The notes under the pieces are model-generated. The model was given only the letters and a program-made list of their open reading frames with translations, was not told where the DNA came from and searched no databases. A DNA stretch of 64,000 bases from Actinobacteria bacterium OK074 (GTDB taxonomy: Bacteria; Actinomycetota; Actinomycetes; Streptomycetales; Streptomycetaceae): contig LJCV01000296.1 in the NCBI GenBank assembly GCA_001298575.1, positions 1 through 64,000 on the forward strand, given 5' to 3'. The stretch's first letter is position 1; each line of letters opens with the position of its first letter. Both the position numbers and the translations under genes were made by a program. Positions 1 to 7,391 of the stretch are shown piece after piece.

Positions 1-560
1 GGCGGGGTATCGGGCGCGCGGCCCAAGCGGGGCCGGGGCGGGGGGTGGGGGCCCGGGCGGGGTGGGGGGCGGGGGTGGGTGAGGGGCTGGGGGGTGGGGG
101 GGGGGGGGGGGGCGGGGGCGGGTACGGTCACCGCGTCGCCCGTGCCGTGGCACAGCAGCGGCGGGAGCCCCGGCGCCGCGACCGGGGCGGAGGCGTCGCG
201 GGGGCGCCCCCGGTTGCCCCACTCCTCCCACTCCAGCAGCGCCGGCAGCCGCCGCGCCGTCCCGGGCGTCGCGAACAGCAGGGTCCGGCCCCGGTGGACG
301 GCCACGGGGCCCGAGCCCGGTCCCTCTCCCAGCAGCCGGTCCAGCATCCGCCGGCCGAAGACCGCGGGGGCGCTGACCACGTCGAAGGCGGTGCCGCAGG
401 GGAGGACGACGGGGGCGGTGGGGCGCTCTTCCCAGAAGGCGAGCGTGCTGCGCGGATACGTTCCTGCCGAGGCGAGCCAGGCGGCTCCGTCCGCGGTGAC
501 TCCGGCGACGTCGTTCAGGGGGCGCTGGTCCGACTGCTGGTGCCTGCTCATGGCAGACAT
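1..560 (-). CDS. Bifunctional DNA primase/polymerase-like protein, partial (3' end beyond left edge)
   Basis: The reading frame starts near 560 (ATG; a second in-frame ATG at 551) and stays open leftward to the window edge, so the C-terminus is missing. The N-terminal part (VTADGAAWLASAGTYPRST, then FWEERPTAPVVLPCG and PPLLCHGTGDAVTVP) resembles the short primase/polymerase-like proteins common in Streptomyces; their cellular role is not established. I recognise this by sequence style only. From about residue 140 the frame becomes almost pure proline because it crosses a run of 17 C on the coding strand (G96-G112 on the plus strand). A length error or slippage there would change everything downstream. 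No convincing ribosome binding site precedes either ATG. Confidence 0.55.
   Translation of the reverse strand, partial: MSAMSRHQQSDQRPLNDVAGVTADGAAWLASAGTYPRSTLAFWEERPTAPVVLPCGTAFDVVSAPAVFGRRMLDRLLGEGPGSGPVAVHRGRTLLFATPGTARRLPALLEWEEWGNRGRPRDASAPVAAPGLPPLLCHGTGDAVTVPAPAPPPPPTPQPLTHPRPPPRPGPHPPPRPRLGRAPDTP
96..112. repeat. 17-base G homopolymer inside a coding frame
   Basis: Positions 96-112 are uninterrupted G on the plus strand, within a wider G-rich stretch (about 40-120). On the coding strand this is 17 C, read mostly as proline codons. It may be a slippage site or a sequencing or assembly length error. Confidence 0.9.
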
Positions 561-634
561 GTCTACCGGCTGTGAGGGGTCGACTCCCGTGGGTTGCGGA
601 AAACTGGGACGGATGGGTGGGTGCTGGGGTATCT

Positions 635-662
635 TGCCCGGTCGGCATATGCCGACCGGGCA
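635..662. promoter_or_regulatory. 28-bp perfect palindrome (operator-like)
   Basis: The half site TGCCCGGTCGGCAT at 635-648 is followed directly by its exact reverse complement at 649-662, with no loop. It lies 75 bases upstream of the primase/polymerase-like gene and downstream of the 120-residue gene. A loop-less palindrome suits a dimeric repressor operator better than a terminator, but no protein can be assigned. Confidence 0.6.
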
Positions 663-768
663 TCCGGGCGGCAGGAGACGGTGCCGGACCGTGGAAGCGG
701 GCGCCGATCGCAGGCGGGCGGGTGCAGACGAGTGGACGTAGACGAGAGGCCGCACGCCGGAAGGTGCC

Positions 769-1131
769 TCAGCCCAGCTCCGGCCCCCCGCTCTCCACCC
801 CCCGCAGCAGATCCCGCCCGAACTCCACCATCTTCTTCGCGTAGTCCTCGGTCCACTCCGCCTGTTCGGCGATGGTGGCCGGGGTCAGCCGGTCGAACCG
901 GCGCGGGTCCGCGAGCTGGGCCGCGGCCATCGCCTGGAACTCGACGGCGCGGTCGGCGGCGGCGCGGAACGCCTGCGCGAGTTCCGTCGCGCGGGCGAGC
1001 AGGGCGCCGGGGTCGTCGATCGACTCCAGGTCGAAGAAGTGCTCCGGGTCGGCGACCGCTTCCGCGGGCTCGAAGAGCAGGGGCGCGGGGCGTAGCCGCG
1101 GTTCGTTCCGACGCGGCGTGGGCTCCGCCAT
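769..1131 (-). CDS. Conserved hypothetical protein, 120 aa
   Basis: This small acidic soluble protein has no signal peptide and no membrane segment. The middle (about residues 35-70) is alanine-rich and probably helical (LARATELAQAFRAAADRAVE), and the end is WTEDYAKKMVEFGRDLLRG. I know no function. The ATG at 1131 is well supported by GAGGAGAAGAC directly upstream. It reads in the same direction as the genes on both sides but is separated from the helicase-like gene by 368 bases, so it probably has its own promoter. Confidence 0.75.
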   Translation of the reverse strand: MAEPTPRRNEPRLRPAPLLFEPAEAVADPEHFFDLESIDDPGALLARATELAQAFRAAADRAVEFQAMAAAQLADPRRFDRLTPATIAEQAEWTEDYAKKMVEFGRDLLRGVESGGPELG

Positions 1132-1499
1132 GTCTTCTCCTCTACGGTCTTACGGCTTTACGGGGTGCTGCGGTGTTCGGTGCTGCGGTGCCGCTCGGGT
1201 TCCTGCTGCTCAGGTGCCGCTCGCGTACCGCTTTCCGGGTGCTACGACGTCGACGGCGGCCCACCCCGGTGAGAGCGGGCCACCGTCCATTGTCCCAAGC
1301 CACCGCAAGAGGGCCGAAGCCGCAGACGAAAGCGTGCCCCGACCGCCCCCTCCCGACTCCCGCCGCGGCCCCCTACCTCAAGCGCCCCACCGCACGCGAT
1401 GTTCCCCGAGATGCGCCAACACGGCGTGATTCGCCTCCCAACCGTCCGGGCTGCATTCATTGGCCGCCTCCGGCGGCGTGCCGGACTCCGTCCGGCGCA
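1132..1499. other. Intergenic stretch with a second copy of the helicase gene's 3' tail
   Basis: No gene is visible in these 368 bases. The right part (1393-1449) is a near-identical copy of the last coding segment of the neighbouring helicase-like gene, described separately. The left part has short repeats (TACGG three times and GTGCTGCGGTG-type words) just upstream of the 120-residue gene, where its promoter should lie. Confidence 0.7.
1393..1449 (-). repeat. 57-bp direct repeat, copy 1 (remnant of helicase C-terminus)
   Basis: 55 of 57 bases match 1515-1571. In the minus frame it encodes PDGWEANHAVLAHLGEHRV, the same 19 residues that end the active helicase gene. Both base differences are synonymous (Asp GAC/GAT and Ala GCC/GCT). 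The offset is 122 bases, so the copy is out of frame with the gene. Confidence 0.85.
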
Positions 1500-2849
1500 T
1501 CACGGAGTCCACGTCACGCGATGTTCCCCGAGATGCGCCAACACAGCGTGATTCGCCTCCCAACCATCCGGAAACTTCACGGTCACCCCCAGCTGCACCG
1601 GCTCCGTCGACGGGTGTTCGTCCAGCAGTTCGGTCACGCCCTCGCGGCACACCACCACGCACGCGTGCCGGTGGCGTGAGGCCAGGACGCACAGGCGGCC
1701 GGTCTCCAGGTGGAACGCCGTCGCGTCCGGGCGGCCCGACAGCGGGTGCAGCACCACCGTCACGTCGAACTCCATGCCCTGGAGGCGGTTGGCGGTGTCC
1801 ACCGTCACGTTCGTGACGCCCAACTCCGAGAGCGCGGAGCGGACCGCGGCGGCCTGGTCGCGGTGTGCCGTGCCCACGGCGATCCGGTCGGCGGTCAGCG
1901 GCACCGGCTCCGGCGACCGCTCCGACGTCGACAGCCCGCCCCGGTCCAGCAGCCGCCGTACGACGGTGGCGACGGCGCGCACCGCCTCCGGGTCCGTGCG
2001 CGGGGTGTGCCGGGCGGGGAGTTCCAGCAGGCCCCAGCCGGAGGCCGCCGCCTCGTCCAGGACGCGGTCGACGCCCGAGCCGTCCGAGGGCACCCCGAAG
2101 CCGAGGTGCCGGTCGCCGTGGTCCGTGCCGCTGCGGAACGGCGTGAACGGGTAGAACGCGGCCGACACCAGCGGGGCGGCCGATGCCGGCAGCCGCCAGG
2201 ACACCGGCAGCCGGTGCTGCGGCAGGTGGGGGTTGTGGGCCAGCAGCGTCGTCACCGCGGACGCGGACGGGTCGTACGACAGCCCCGCCCACTGCTCCGC
2301 GCCGACGATCGCGAACGGGTCCAGCTGCCCCGGATCGCCCACGAACAGCGCCCGCTCGAACAGCCCCGCCACGGCGAGCAGCGCGTCCGAACGCATCTGG
2401 TACGCCTCGTCGACGATCGCGTGGCTCCACGGTTCGACGTCCTTGACGTGCGCCCACTTCGCGGCCGTCGAGATGACGACGTCGAGTCCCGCCAGGTCGC
2501 CCGCCCTGGTGGACTTCCGTACGTTCGCCAGGTCGTCGAGCGCCTTGTCGTACGGGTCCGGATCGCTGCTGTGCAGGCGGCCCACCGGGAGTTCGGGGTC
2601 CTTCTCCGCCAACCGCAGCACCAGGTCGTCGACTTGGGCGTTGGTCTGCGCGATCACCATCAACCGCCGCCCGGCCGCGGCCAGTTCGCGCGCGGCCCGC
2701 ACGACGAGCGTCGACTTGCCCGCGCCGGGCGGGGAGTCGACGACGACACCGCGGTCCGTGCCGTGCAGGGTGTCGTGGAGGATCGCCTCGGTGGCCCGGC
2801 CCGCGGCGACCCCGGGATCCAGCGCGGCGGGTTCCGCGAACGCGGTCAC
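1500..2849 (-). CDS. SF1 helicase-like AAA ATPase (Upf1/DnaA2-type motifs), 449 aa
   Basis: Predicted ATP-driven nucleic-acid motor. Visible motifs in order: Walker A PPGAGKST (40-47), a motif Ia-like AQTNAQVDDL (about 67-76), motif II DEAY (147-150, instead of DEAD/DEAH), motif III GDPGQLDP (171-178), SWRLP with conserved Arg (motif IV-like), NRLQGMEFD (motif V/QGxE-like) and a motif VI-like ASRHRHACVVV near the end. It is short for a full helicase, and no 1B barrel domain is visible. The GTG at 2849 overlaps the upstream gene's TGA by four bases (GTGA), so translation is probably coupled. It is the last gene of a three-gene set with an unknown protein and a PD-(D/E)XK nuclease, which suggests DNA processing, repair or defence. 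The 3' tail is duplicated downstream. Confidence 0.8.
   Translation of the reverse strand: MTAFAEPAALDPGVAAGRATEAILHDTLHGTDRGVVVDSPPGAGKSTLVVRAARELAAAGRRLMVIAQTNAQVDDLVLRLAEKDPELPVGRLHSSDPDPYDKALDDLANVRKSTRAGDLAGLDVVISTAAKWAHVKDVEPWSHAIVDEAYQMRSDALLAVAGLFERALFVGDPGQLDPFAIVGAEQWAGLSYDPSASAVTTLLAHNPHLPQHRLPVSWRLPASAAPLVSAAFYPFTPFRSGTDHGDRHLGFGVPSDGSGVDRVLDEAAASGWGLLELPARHTPRTDPEAVRAVATVVRRLLDRGGLSTSERSPEPVPLTADRIAVGTAHRDQAAAVRSALSELGVTNVTVDTANRLQGMEFDVTVVLHPLSGRPDATAFHLETGRLCVLASRHRHACVVVCREGVTELLDEHPSTEPVQLGVTVKFPDGWEANHAVLAHLGEHRVTWTP
1515..1571 (-). repeat. 57-bp direct repeat, copy 2 (inside the helicase gene)
   Basis: This is the in-gene copy; it encodes PDGWEANHAVLAHLGEHRV just before the stop codon at 1500. 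The sequences flanking the two copies are unrelated, so only this 57-bp segment is shared. Confidence 0.85.
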
Positions 2850-4438
2850 AGTACGTCCTCCTCGGTCACCGGGTCCGGCAGCGGTACGGCGTCGGGCTCG
2901 CCCGGCGGCCCGCCGTGCGTCCACGGTGTCTGCTCCGGGTCGGGCAGTTTCGCCCCGCCCCGCTGCTCGTGTTCGAACAGGGTGAAGCAGAGCCGGTCGC
3001 CCTTCTCGGGCACGGACCCGGCCTCCGGCTCCTTGCCGCGCCCCATCTTGTCGACGATCCGCAGGACGACGCCGCCGTCCCCCGCCGTGCCGACGAACTC
3101 GGCGCCCTGCGGTTTCCCGCCCAACGACCGGTACACCTTGGCCCGTTCACCCAGGTGCGGCCGGTCGTCCGTACGGACGGTCACCAGCGGGCGGGGGCTG
3201 GGCCTCTTGCTCTCGCTGTACGCCATCACCACGTCCGTGACCTCGCCCGCGAACGCCTCCCCGGCGAGCCGTCGGGTGGCCATCACCAGGGGGTCGTCCA
3301 GGGCCTCCTGGGCGTCCAGGCGGGCCTGTTCGCGCTCGCGTGCGGCGAGTTTGTTCGCGGCGGTGACGGCGTCGTCGTGGCGGGGCTGCGGCGGTTCCCC
3401 GGCCGTGATCCGGTCCCGGTGGGCGGTGAACGACCAGCGGTCGCGCGTCCACCGCTCCAGCGTGTGCGCGCCCTCCGGCAGCGTCCGCAGCAGGTCGATG
3501 CCGTGCCACACCGCGTCCCAGGTGGGCCGGGTGCGGCTCGCCACGAGCGCGTGGATCTCCCGCTCGGCCGCGGTGAGCCCGGCGAGGCGGTCGTCGGCCT
3601 CCAGGCCGTCCTCGGCGGCGGCGAAGTGGGCGCGGGCGCGGTCGTAGCGGTCGATGGCGGGGGAGAGCAGCTTGTTGTCGAAGGCCGGGTCGGTGGCGGG
3701 GCCGGCGGGCGGGAGGAGGAGCTGTCCGGCCGCGTCGCGCGCGAGTTCCGCGCGCAGGGCCGCCTCGGCGCCAAAGACGCCCTCCGGCGGGTCGATCCAG
3801 GCCAGCAGCTTGCCCAGGTGCTGGTCCTCCACGCTGCTCTGGCCGGTCGCCCAGTGCCGGGCCAGCAGGTCGGTGAGCGCGAGCAGCAGGCAGGAGCCGG
3901 GGACCCGGGCGCGCTCCCCGTAGTGCGTCAGCCAGCGCCCGAGCAGCGGCACGCGCGGGGGTGCCGGATACGGGGTCTCCGGGTCCTGCTCCGCCGTCCG
4001 CCGGAAGCGCATGGCACGGCCCAGGAGCCGGACGAAGTCGACGCCGGTGCGGCTCGGCACGATCAGCTGCGGGGCGTCCGCGCACAGGTCGACCTCGACC
4101 TTGACCCGCTTGCCGGTCTCCGGGTCGGTCTCGCTGCGCTCGGCCGCCTCGACGACGTCGGCGTATTCGTCGACGTACGGCAGGACGATGTCGGCCAGTT
4201 CGCCGAGGAACGCGAACCGCAGGTCGCGGTCGCGCGGCTGCGGTACGACGAGCAGGCGCGGCGCGTCCCGGTCGGTGCCGACGAGTGCGCCCAGCGGGGC
4301 CCCGGCCTCGCCCGCGGTGGCCAGCGGGACGAGGACGAGCGGGCGGTCGGAGAGGTGCCGGTGCAGCACGGTGGCGGCGGGCTGGGCACGGCCCGCCTGG
4401 ACGGCCTCCATGCGCGCGAGGGCGGCGATCAGCGACAT
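2846..4438 (-). CDS. Unknown 530-aa protein of the nuclease-helicase operon
   Basis: I do not recognise a family. The protein is soluble, with no signal peptide. Residues 1-130 look like alternating strands and helices (LVLVPLATAGEAG, APRLLVVPQPRD). About 250-400 is mostly helical, with a charged stretch AAREREQARLDAQEALDD. About 420-500 looks like a small beta barrel (PLVTVRTDDRPHLGERAKVY, then GAEFVGTAGDGGVVLRIVD), followed by an acidic, proline-rich tail. The ATG at 4438 is preceded by AGGAGG at a good distance and overlaps the nuclease gene by ten bases; its stop overlaps the helicase-like gene by four. A possible reading is that it supplies the accessory or barrel part missing from the short helicase; this is inference. 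Confidence 0.75.
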   Translation of the reverse strand: MSLIAALARMEAVQAGRAQPAATVLHRHLSDRPLVLVPLATAGEAGAPLGALVGTDRDAPRLLVVPQPRDRDLRFAFLGELADIVLPYVDEYADVVEAAERSETDPETGKRVKVEVDLCADAPQLIVPSRTGVDFVRLLGRAMRFRRTAEQDPETPYPAPPRVPLLGRWLTHYGERARVPGSCLLLALTDLLARHWATGQSSVEDQHLGKLLAWIDPPEGVFGAEAALRAELARDAAGQLLLPPAGPATDPAFDNKLLSPAIDRYDRARAHFAAAEDGLEADDRLAGLTAAEREIHALVASRTRPTWDAVWHGIDLLRTLPEGAHTLERWTRDRWSFTAHRDRITAGEPPQPRHDDAVTAANKLAAREREQARLDAQEALDDPLVMATRRLAGEAFAGEVTDVVMAYSESKRPSPRPLVTVRTDDRPHLGERAKVYRSLGGKPQGAEFVGTAGDGGVVLRIVDKMGRGKEPEAGSVPEKGDRLCFTLFEHEQRGGAKLPDPEQTPWTHGGPPGEPDAVPLPDPVTEEDVL

Positions 4439-5652
4439 GCGGCGGCCTCCTGGGAGTCCGAAACGGCGGCCGTACCCGTGCCCACGCGCGCGTGCTCCAG
4501 CGCCTCCGTGCGCAGTCGGGCCGCCCGGCGCAGGGCCGCGATCGTCGGGTCGGACGGGTCGCCCGTCGTGCCGTGGGCCGCCGCCAGGACCCTGTCCACC
4601 GTCGTCAGGTCGCCCAGTTCCGCCCGCAGGGAGCGGCCCAGGGCGGTGACCGCGCCCTCGGTGCGGGCCCGGTCGCGGCAGTGGAAGGCCAGTTCGCAGG
4701 CCGACAGGCACTCGGGCGCGTAGGTGGCCTCGACCGACTCGACGGCCGCCGTCAGGTCCTCGCGGGGCAGGTCCGGGGCGAAACAGGTGCCCTCGGGGAG
4801 GGCGTCGGCGATGTCCTCGATGCGGGTGAGGCGGGTGAGCTGGCGCCGGGTGACCGCGCGCTGCTTGCGGACGTCGACGGCGGACGCGGCCGGCAGGTTG
4901 GTGAAGTCCTTCGGGCAGACCAGCAGGACGCGGTGGTGCACGCGCGGGGCCGGGTCGAGCCGTTCGGCGACCTCCTCCAGGGCGAGGACGTACACCGCGG
5001 ACTGCCGGGCGGCGGCGCCCACCTTGGCCGGGTCGGCCGCGCCGTCCAGCATGGGGAACGACTTGATCTCCACGACCGTCCAGGTGCCGTCCGGGTGCAC
5101 CACCACCGCGTCCGGCTCCAGGAAGGCGGGGGAGCCCGCCACGTCCAGGGCCAGCAGCGGGTGGTCGAGCAGGGTCCAGGCGGCCGCCTCGGTGGCCTCG
5201 CGCAGCGCCAGCGCCGTACGGGCCGTGCGGCCCTCGGGGCCGATGGCGGTCAGGTCGGGCACGCGCGCGTGGGCGGGCGGTTCGGCGGCCGGGTCGAGCC
5301 GCTCGTGCACCAGCCGCAGCAGTTCGGCGCCGCCGTCGGCCTTGACGCGGGCCTCGAACGCGTTGCCGCGCATGAAGGCGAACTGCGACATGCCGAACGC
5401 CGACGGTGCCCCCAGCGCGGACGCCAGCGCCGTCTTGTCCACCCCCGCACCGTCCAGGAGCGCGCGGCGGCGGCAGCCCGGGTTCGCCGCGAGCGCGGCC
5501 AGGGCGCGTGCGTCGAGGGCCTTGGGGGCCACGTCCGGGCCCCGCAGGTCAGCGAGCCGGTGCCGGAGCGCCGTCCCCCGCGTCCGTGGGGGCGGCACCC
5601 GACCCGGCCGCTGCCCGGCCGAGGGTTGCGTGTTGTCGCGGAGTTCGCTCAC
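4429..5652 (-). CDS. PD-(D/E)XK nuclease with possible iron-sulphur cysteines (Cas4/AddB-like), 407 aa
   Basis: Predicted RecB/Cas4-family nuclease. The catalytic core is visible as EPDAVVV (about residue 177) and VVEIKSF (about 193-198), the Asp...Glu-x-Lys pattern of the fold. One cysteine lies near residue 58 (NPGCRRRALL) and three are clustered near 311-322 (ECLSACELAFHC). One early plus three late cysteines recall the 4Fe-4S nucleases AddB, Cas4 and Dna2, though the spacing here is C-x3-C-x5-C. Start is uncertain: GTG at 5652 is used, with GTG 5676 and TTG 5682 also in frame and none with a clear ribosome site. The 5' end overlaps the PAP2 gene by about 100 bases. It heads the operon with the unknown protein and helicase-like ATPase. 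Confidence 0.78.
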   Translation of the reverse strand: MSELRDNTQPSAGQRPGRVPPPRTRGTALRHRLADLRGPDVAPKALDARALAALAANPGCRRRALLDGAGVDKTALASALGAPSAFGMSQFAFMRGNAFEARVKADGGAELLRLVHERLDPAAEPPAHARVPDLTAIGPEGRTARTALALREATEAAAWTLLDHPLLALDVAGSPAFLEPDAVVVHPDGTWTVVEIKSFPMLDGAADPAKVGAAARQSAVYVLALEEVAERLDPAPRVHHRVLLVCPKDFTNLPAASAVDVRKQRAVTRRQLTRLTRIEDIADALPEGTCFAPDLPREDLTAAVESVEATYAPECLSACELAFHCRDRARTEGAVTALGRSLRAELGDLTTVDRVLAAAHGTTGDPSDPTIAALRRAARLRTEALEHARVGTGTAAVSDSQEAAACR

Positions 5653-6526
5653 CCGCCGAAGTCTGGCATCCGGCACTGACAATCGAGGCGGATGCGCCCT
5701 GGGAGACGGCCGCGGCGGGTGCGAAACGCTCCTTGAGACGCGCCCCGATCCGGGCCCGCCCGAGGTCCGCCACCCGCAGCACCTGCCGCGACAGCAGCAG
5801 CCCGAGGCCCATCACGGCGGCGCCCGCGACCGCGTCCAGGAGGTAGTGGTTGGCGGTGCCCATGACCACGATCGTGGTGATCAGCGGATAGGCGACGCCC
5901 GCGGCCTTGGTCAGCCGGGTGCCGCCGAAGCGCCACAGCATGATCCCGCACCACAGCGCCCAGCCCACGTGCAGGCTCGGCATGGCCGCGTACTGGTTCG
6001 TCATGCCGCCCAGGCCCCGCGGGGCGCTCGCGTCGCCGCCCCACCAGCCGTACGAGCTGTACTGCGCCATCGTGTCCACGAACCCGTACGAGGCGTCCAG
6101 CAGCCGGGGCGGGCAGGTGGGCAGCAGGGTGAAGCCGATCAGGCCCATGAACGTGGACGTCATCAGCCAGGTGCGGGCCGCGCGGTAGTGCACCGCGCGC
6201 GAGCGGAAGAGCCAGATCAGGATCGCGGGGGTGACCAGGTAGTGCAGCGACGCGTACCAGAAGTCCGCCGGAACGCCGAGCCACGCCTCGCGCGTGAAGA
6301 GGCGGTTGAGCGGGTGCTCCAGGTTGAGGTGGAGGTCCTTCTCGATACGGAGGATGTCCAGACCGTGGCCCACGGCCGCGGAGGTGTCGCCCCGCACCAG
6401 GAGCCGGCCGGCCGAGTACGAGACGTACACCAGCACGATCAGCGGCAGCTCGGTCCACCAGCGCAGCCGGGGTGCGGGCCGCGGCTGCTGCTCCGCCTCG
6501 ACGCCCGGTGACTCGGTCTGCGGCAT
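5549..6526 (-). CDS. PAP2-superfamily membrane phosphatase, 325 aa
   Basis: Predicted integral membrane phosphatase or phosphotransferase of the PAP2/inositol-phosphorylceramide-synthase-like group, probably acting on a lipid phosphate. It has about six hydrophobic segments and the family's conserved elements TNQYAAMPSLHVGW (about 175-190, active-site Ser and His) and ANHYLLDAVAG (about 223-233, second His). The ATG at 6526 follows GGGAGGGAGATCGG. The C-terminal 35 residues or so are low complexity and overlap the nuclease start; the gene may be cotranscribed with the nuclease operon, though a functional link is not evident. The substrate cannot be told. Confidence 0.85.
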   Translation of the reverse strand: MPQTESPGVEAEQQPRPAPRLRWWTELPLIVLVYVSYSAGRLLVRGDTSAAVGHGLDILRIEKDLHLNLEHPLNRLFTREAWLGVPADFWYASLHYLVTPAILIWLFRSRAVHYRAARTWLMTSTFMGLIGFTLLPTCPPRLLDASYGFVDTMAQYSSYGWWGGDASAPRGLGGMTNQYAAMPSLHVGWALWCGIMLWRFGGTRLTKAAGVAYPLITTIVVMGTANHYLLDAVAGAAVMGLGLLLSRQVLRVADLGRARIGARLKERFAPAAAVSQGASASIVSAGCQTSAGERTPRQHATLGRAAAGSGAAPTDAGDGAPAPAR

Positions 6527-6775
6527 CCGATCTCCCTCCCCCTTCTGGCTGTCCGCGTCGCTGCGGTGTCAGTGGCCTGTCGTTTCACTTTACGGCGTAT
6601 GTGTACGCCCTCGCCGACTGCCCTCGGCCCTTGGAAGACGCGGAGATCGCCCGGCGGGTTGCCCCTGTCCAGGGTGCGCGATGATGGAGGGATCCGCCTC
6701 CGAATTCCTCCGCTCCCGTCCACCTCGATTCTCACCACAGGCAACCCGCTCGTGCATGTTCGAAAGGTCCCACCC

Positions 6776-7372
6776 ATGGCACCGCGCATCCTGCTGGCCC
6801 GGCACGGCCAGACGGAATGGTCCCTGCTCTCCAAGCACACCGGCAGGACGGACATACCGCTCCTGGAAGAGGGCCGGCGCGGCGCGAAACTCCTCGGCGA
6901 ACGCCTCCACCGGCCGCCCCTGGACGGCCTGCCCGGCGTCGAGGTCCGCACCAGCCCGCTGGCACGCGCGCGTGAGACGTGCGAACTGGCCGGCTTCGGG
7001 GACCGGGCCACCGAGTGGGACACGCTGATGGAGTGGGACTACGGGGCCTACGAGGGCCTGACCCCGGCCGAGATCCAGGCCGACCGGCCGGGCTGGCTGA
7101 TCTGGCGCGACGGCGTCCCCGAGGGCGAGACCCTGAAGGAGATCACCGCGCGCGCGGACGAGGTCGTGTCCTGGGCGCGCGCCGAGGACCGCGACGTCCT
7201 GATCTTCGCCCACGGGCACATCCTGCGCTCCATCGGAGCCCGCTGGCTGGGCCTGCCGATCGGGTTCGCGGCGAAGATCCGGCTGAACCCGACGTCGCTG
7301 TCGGCGCTGGGCTGGGCGTACGGCGAGCCCGCGGTGGAGAGCTGGAACGACACCGGGCACCTGCCCGGCTGA
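6776..7372 (+). CDS. Histidine phosphatase (phosphoglycerate-mutase-like), 198 aa
   Basis: Member of the histidine phosphatase superfamily. The phosphorylated His is in LLARHGQTEW (Arg9-His10-Gly11). Other conserved parts are SPLARARETCEL (Arg near 62), EWDYGAYEGLTPAEI (Glu about 83) and FAHGHILR (second His about 148). Such enzymes act on small phosphate esters or cofactors; the substrate cannot be read from sequence. The ATG at 6776 is preceded by GAAAGG. It is divergent from the PAP2 gene across a 249-base gap that should hold both promoters, and convergent with the regulator gene 19 bases downstream. Confidence 0.85.
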   Translation: MAPRILLARHGQTEWSLLSKHTGRTDIPLLEEGRRGAKLLGERLHRPPLDGLPGVEVRTSPLARARETCELAGFGDRATEWDTLMEWDYGAYEGLTPAEIQADRPGWLIWRDGVPEGETLKEITARADEVVSWARAEDRDVLIFAHGHILRSIGARWLGLPIGFAAKIRLNPTSLSALGWAYGEPAVESWNDTGHLPG

Positions 7373-7391
7373 CCGGCCCCGTCCCGGGCCC

